Shown piece after piece: positions 37,264 through 38,540 of a stretch of DNA of 38,540 nt. The notes under the pieces were generated by a model, which had not been told where the DNA came from, did no database searches, and saw only the letters and a list, made by a program, of their open reading frames with translations. This DNA comes from a virus. How positions within the stretch are numbered: position 1 is the stretch's first letter; each line of letters begins with the position of its first letter. The position numbers and the translations under genes were made by a program. Where the stretch lies: positions 1 through 38,540 of the IMG/VR virus record IMGVR_UViG_3300046005_000250. One strand, written 5' to 3'.

Positions 37264-38540
37264 ATGGCAATCTATCGTGGTGAAGGTGGTAGTGGGGATG
37301 CAACAGCAGATACCTCCAATACCTCTGCTATTGCTATTGCTGCTGCTCTAGATTCTCAGAATAGTGCCATAGCGTCAGCAGCTAGTGCTACTGCTGCTAG
37401 TGGTTCAGCTACTTCTGCTTCAGGTAGTGTAACTACTGCTGCTACTTCAGCAACTAATGCGGCTGCTAGTGCTGCAACAGCTACAACTAAAGCATCTGAA
37501 GCCTCTACAAGTGCTACCAATGCTGCTGCCTCAGCTTCTACTGCTACCACTCAGGCTACTAATGCTTCTTCTAGTGCTACTACTGCAACAACTCAAGCAA
37601 CAACAGCTACCACACAAGCTGGTTTAGCAACCACTCAGGCAACTAATGCTGCTACATCAGCTACGGCAGCTAGTGATTCGGCTACCTCTGCGGCAACTCA
37701 AGCATCTAATGCAAGCACAAGTGCCACAGCAGCTTCAGGTTCAGCCACTACTGCATCAACACAAGCAAGTAATGCTTCTACGTCAGCAACTAATGCAGCT
37801 AGTTCAGCATCAGCGGCTTCTACAAGTGCAACCAATGCGGCATCAAGTGCTACAGCAGCTAGTGGGTCAGCTTCTACAGCATCCACTCAAGCAACTAACG
37901 CAGCAGCGTCAGCTTCTACAGCCACAACACAAGCCACTAATGCAGCATCATCCGCTTCAAGTGCCTCAACATCTGCTGCTACAGCTACAACACAAGCCAC
38001 TAATGCTAGTTCTAGTGCAAGTGCTGCTGCTACCTCTGAAACTAATGCTGCATCGTCTGCTTCAAGTGCTTCAACTTCAGCTACAAACGCAGCCAATTCA
38101 GCTACAACGGCTGCAAGCTTCACACCCAGTCAAACAGGTAACTCAGGTAAATTCCTTACTACAAATGGTACGGCTACCTCTTGGGGAACAGTAGATGCAC
38201 TACCCTCACAGACAGGGAATAGTGGTAAGTATTTAACTACTGATGGTTCTACTTCTTCTTGGGCTACAGTTAATGTAACTCCTGCTATAGATGATTTATC
38301 TGATGTAACTATTACTTCTGTTTCTAGTGGTCAGGTATTAGCTTACAATGGCACTGCTTGGGTTAATACAGCAGCTAGTGGAAACACTACATCTAAAGGT
38401 TTATTTGAACACAGCAATACAATCTCAGCTAACTACACAATAGCTACTGGTAGCAATGCGATGTCCACAGGACCAATCACAGTAGCAAGTGGTGCAACTG
38501 TCACAGTCCCATCAGGCAGTCGCTGGGTAGTTCTTTATTC
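37264..38540 (+). CDS. Tail fibre with Ala/Ser/Thr-rich shaft (partial; runs off right end)
   Basis: ATG 37264 opens a frame that stays open to the window end and, via the terminal repeat, would stop at 103-105, giving about 424 residues. The N-terminus (MAIYRGEGGSGDATADTS) is the tail-attachment type. Residues about 20-280 are an Ala/Ser/Thr repeat shaft (units such as TTQATNA and SASTSAT). Two similar units (QTGNSGKFLTT and QTGNSGKYLTT) follow, then DDLSDVTITSVSSGQVLAYN, a common fibre motif. In the right-hand copy the stop codon position reads TAT. Function: host recognition stalk, inferred. Confidence 0.82.
   Translation, partial: MAIYRGEGGSGDATADTSNTSAIAIAAALDSQNSAIASAASATAASGSATSASGSVTTAATSATNAAASAATATTKASEASTSATNAAASASTATTQATNASSSATTATTQATTATTQAGLATTQATNAATSATAASDSATSAATQASNASTSATAASGSATTASTQASNASTSATNAASSASAASTSATNAASSATAASGSASTASTQATNAAASASTATTQATNAASSASSASTSAATATTQATNASSSASAAATSETNAASSASSASTSATNAANSATTAASFTPSQTGNSGKFLTTNGTATSWGTVDALPSQTGNSGKYLTTDGSTSSWATVNVTPAIDDLSDVTITSVSSGQVLAYNGTAWVNTAASGNTTSKGLFEHSNTISANYTIATGSNAMSTGPITVASGATVTVPSGSRWVVLY
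38434..38537. repeat. Right copy of 104-bp terminal direct repeat
   Basis: Identical to 1-104. The final three bases of the window (38538-38540) do not match 105-107, which may reflect assembly noise or a strain variant of the fibre end. Confidence 0.85.

Noticed and set aside
37646-38194. Long Leu/Gln/His-rich open frame (+) and Ala/Val-rich open frames (-) over the fibre shaft
   Set aside because: They are by-products of the low-complexity Ala/Ser/Thr repeat in the real fibre frame, with unnatural composition and no ribosome sites.
1-38540. Prophage or temperate phage
   Set aside because: No integrase, excisionase, repressor or att-like core was seen, and the ends overlap like a closed phage genome.

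Overview
The window reads as an essentially complete genome of a small, AT-rich, strictly lytic T7-like podovirus. It has a podoviral virion module, a T7-type replication module (family A DNA polymerase, primase, helicase, exonuclease, endonuclease I), and no integrase, repressor or phage RNA polymerase. The first 104 bases recur exactly at 38434-38537, and a tail-fibre gene runs across that junction, so the molecule is best read as a circularly closed contig of about 38.43 kb. Because there is no phage RNA polymerase, transcription should use host sigma70. Four near-consensus promoters (TTGAC[A/T], 17 bp, TATAAT) are visible. A PqqA peptide gene points to a PQQ-using, probably methylotrophic Gram-negative host; the gene complement and size recall RNA-polymerase-less podoviruses of the HTVC010P type and phages of freshwater Methylophilales (recalled, not checked).

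Layout. 1-2818 (+): tail-fibre/adhesin genes, including an S74 chaperone-bearing fibre protein and a C1q-like protein. 2818-4118 (+): lysis genes (small membrane proteins, M15 endolysin, two holin candidates). 4402-13634 (+): from a perfect promoter, tail adaptor/tube proteins, a collar-type fibre, internal virion proteins and a lytic transglycosylase. 13635-13957: convergent region holding pqqA on the minus strand. 13958-28866 (-): one long, tightly overlapping leftward operon. In order of transcription it has small early genes, an amidoligase / class II glutamine amidotransferase / ATP-grasp cassette, primase, helicase, a split DNA polymerase, two ssDNA-binding candidates, 5' exonuclease, endonuclease I, a phosphoesterase, DUF3310, a B12-dependent ribonucleotide reductase, and finally pqqA. 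28573-29403: a large inverted duplication with a 67-bp central hairpin. 29837-29942: divergent promoters for the two arms of the genome. 30006-38540 (+): HNH-like protein, terminase, portal, scaffold, capsid and fibre genes.

The genes work together as a lytic programme. The divergent promoters launch leftward takeover/replication genes and rightward packaging/head genes, and downstream promoters at 34682 and 4402 boost head/tail genes. Nucleotide supply comes from the RNR. The amidoligase cassette probably makes an amide-linked modification of a peptide or cell-envelope target. PqqA would feed the host PQQ pathway and so sustain methanol or other alcohol oxidation during infection. The most notable items are phage-borne pqqA and its regulatory region, the three-enzyme amide-ligation cassette, the inverted gene duplication with its long hairpin, and the DNA polymerase split with a 30-codon ORF bridging the gap.
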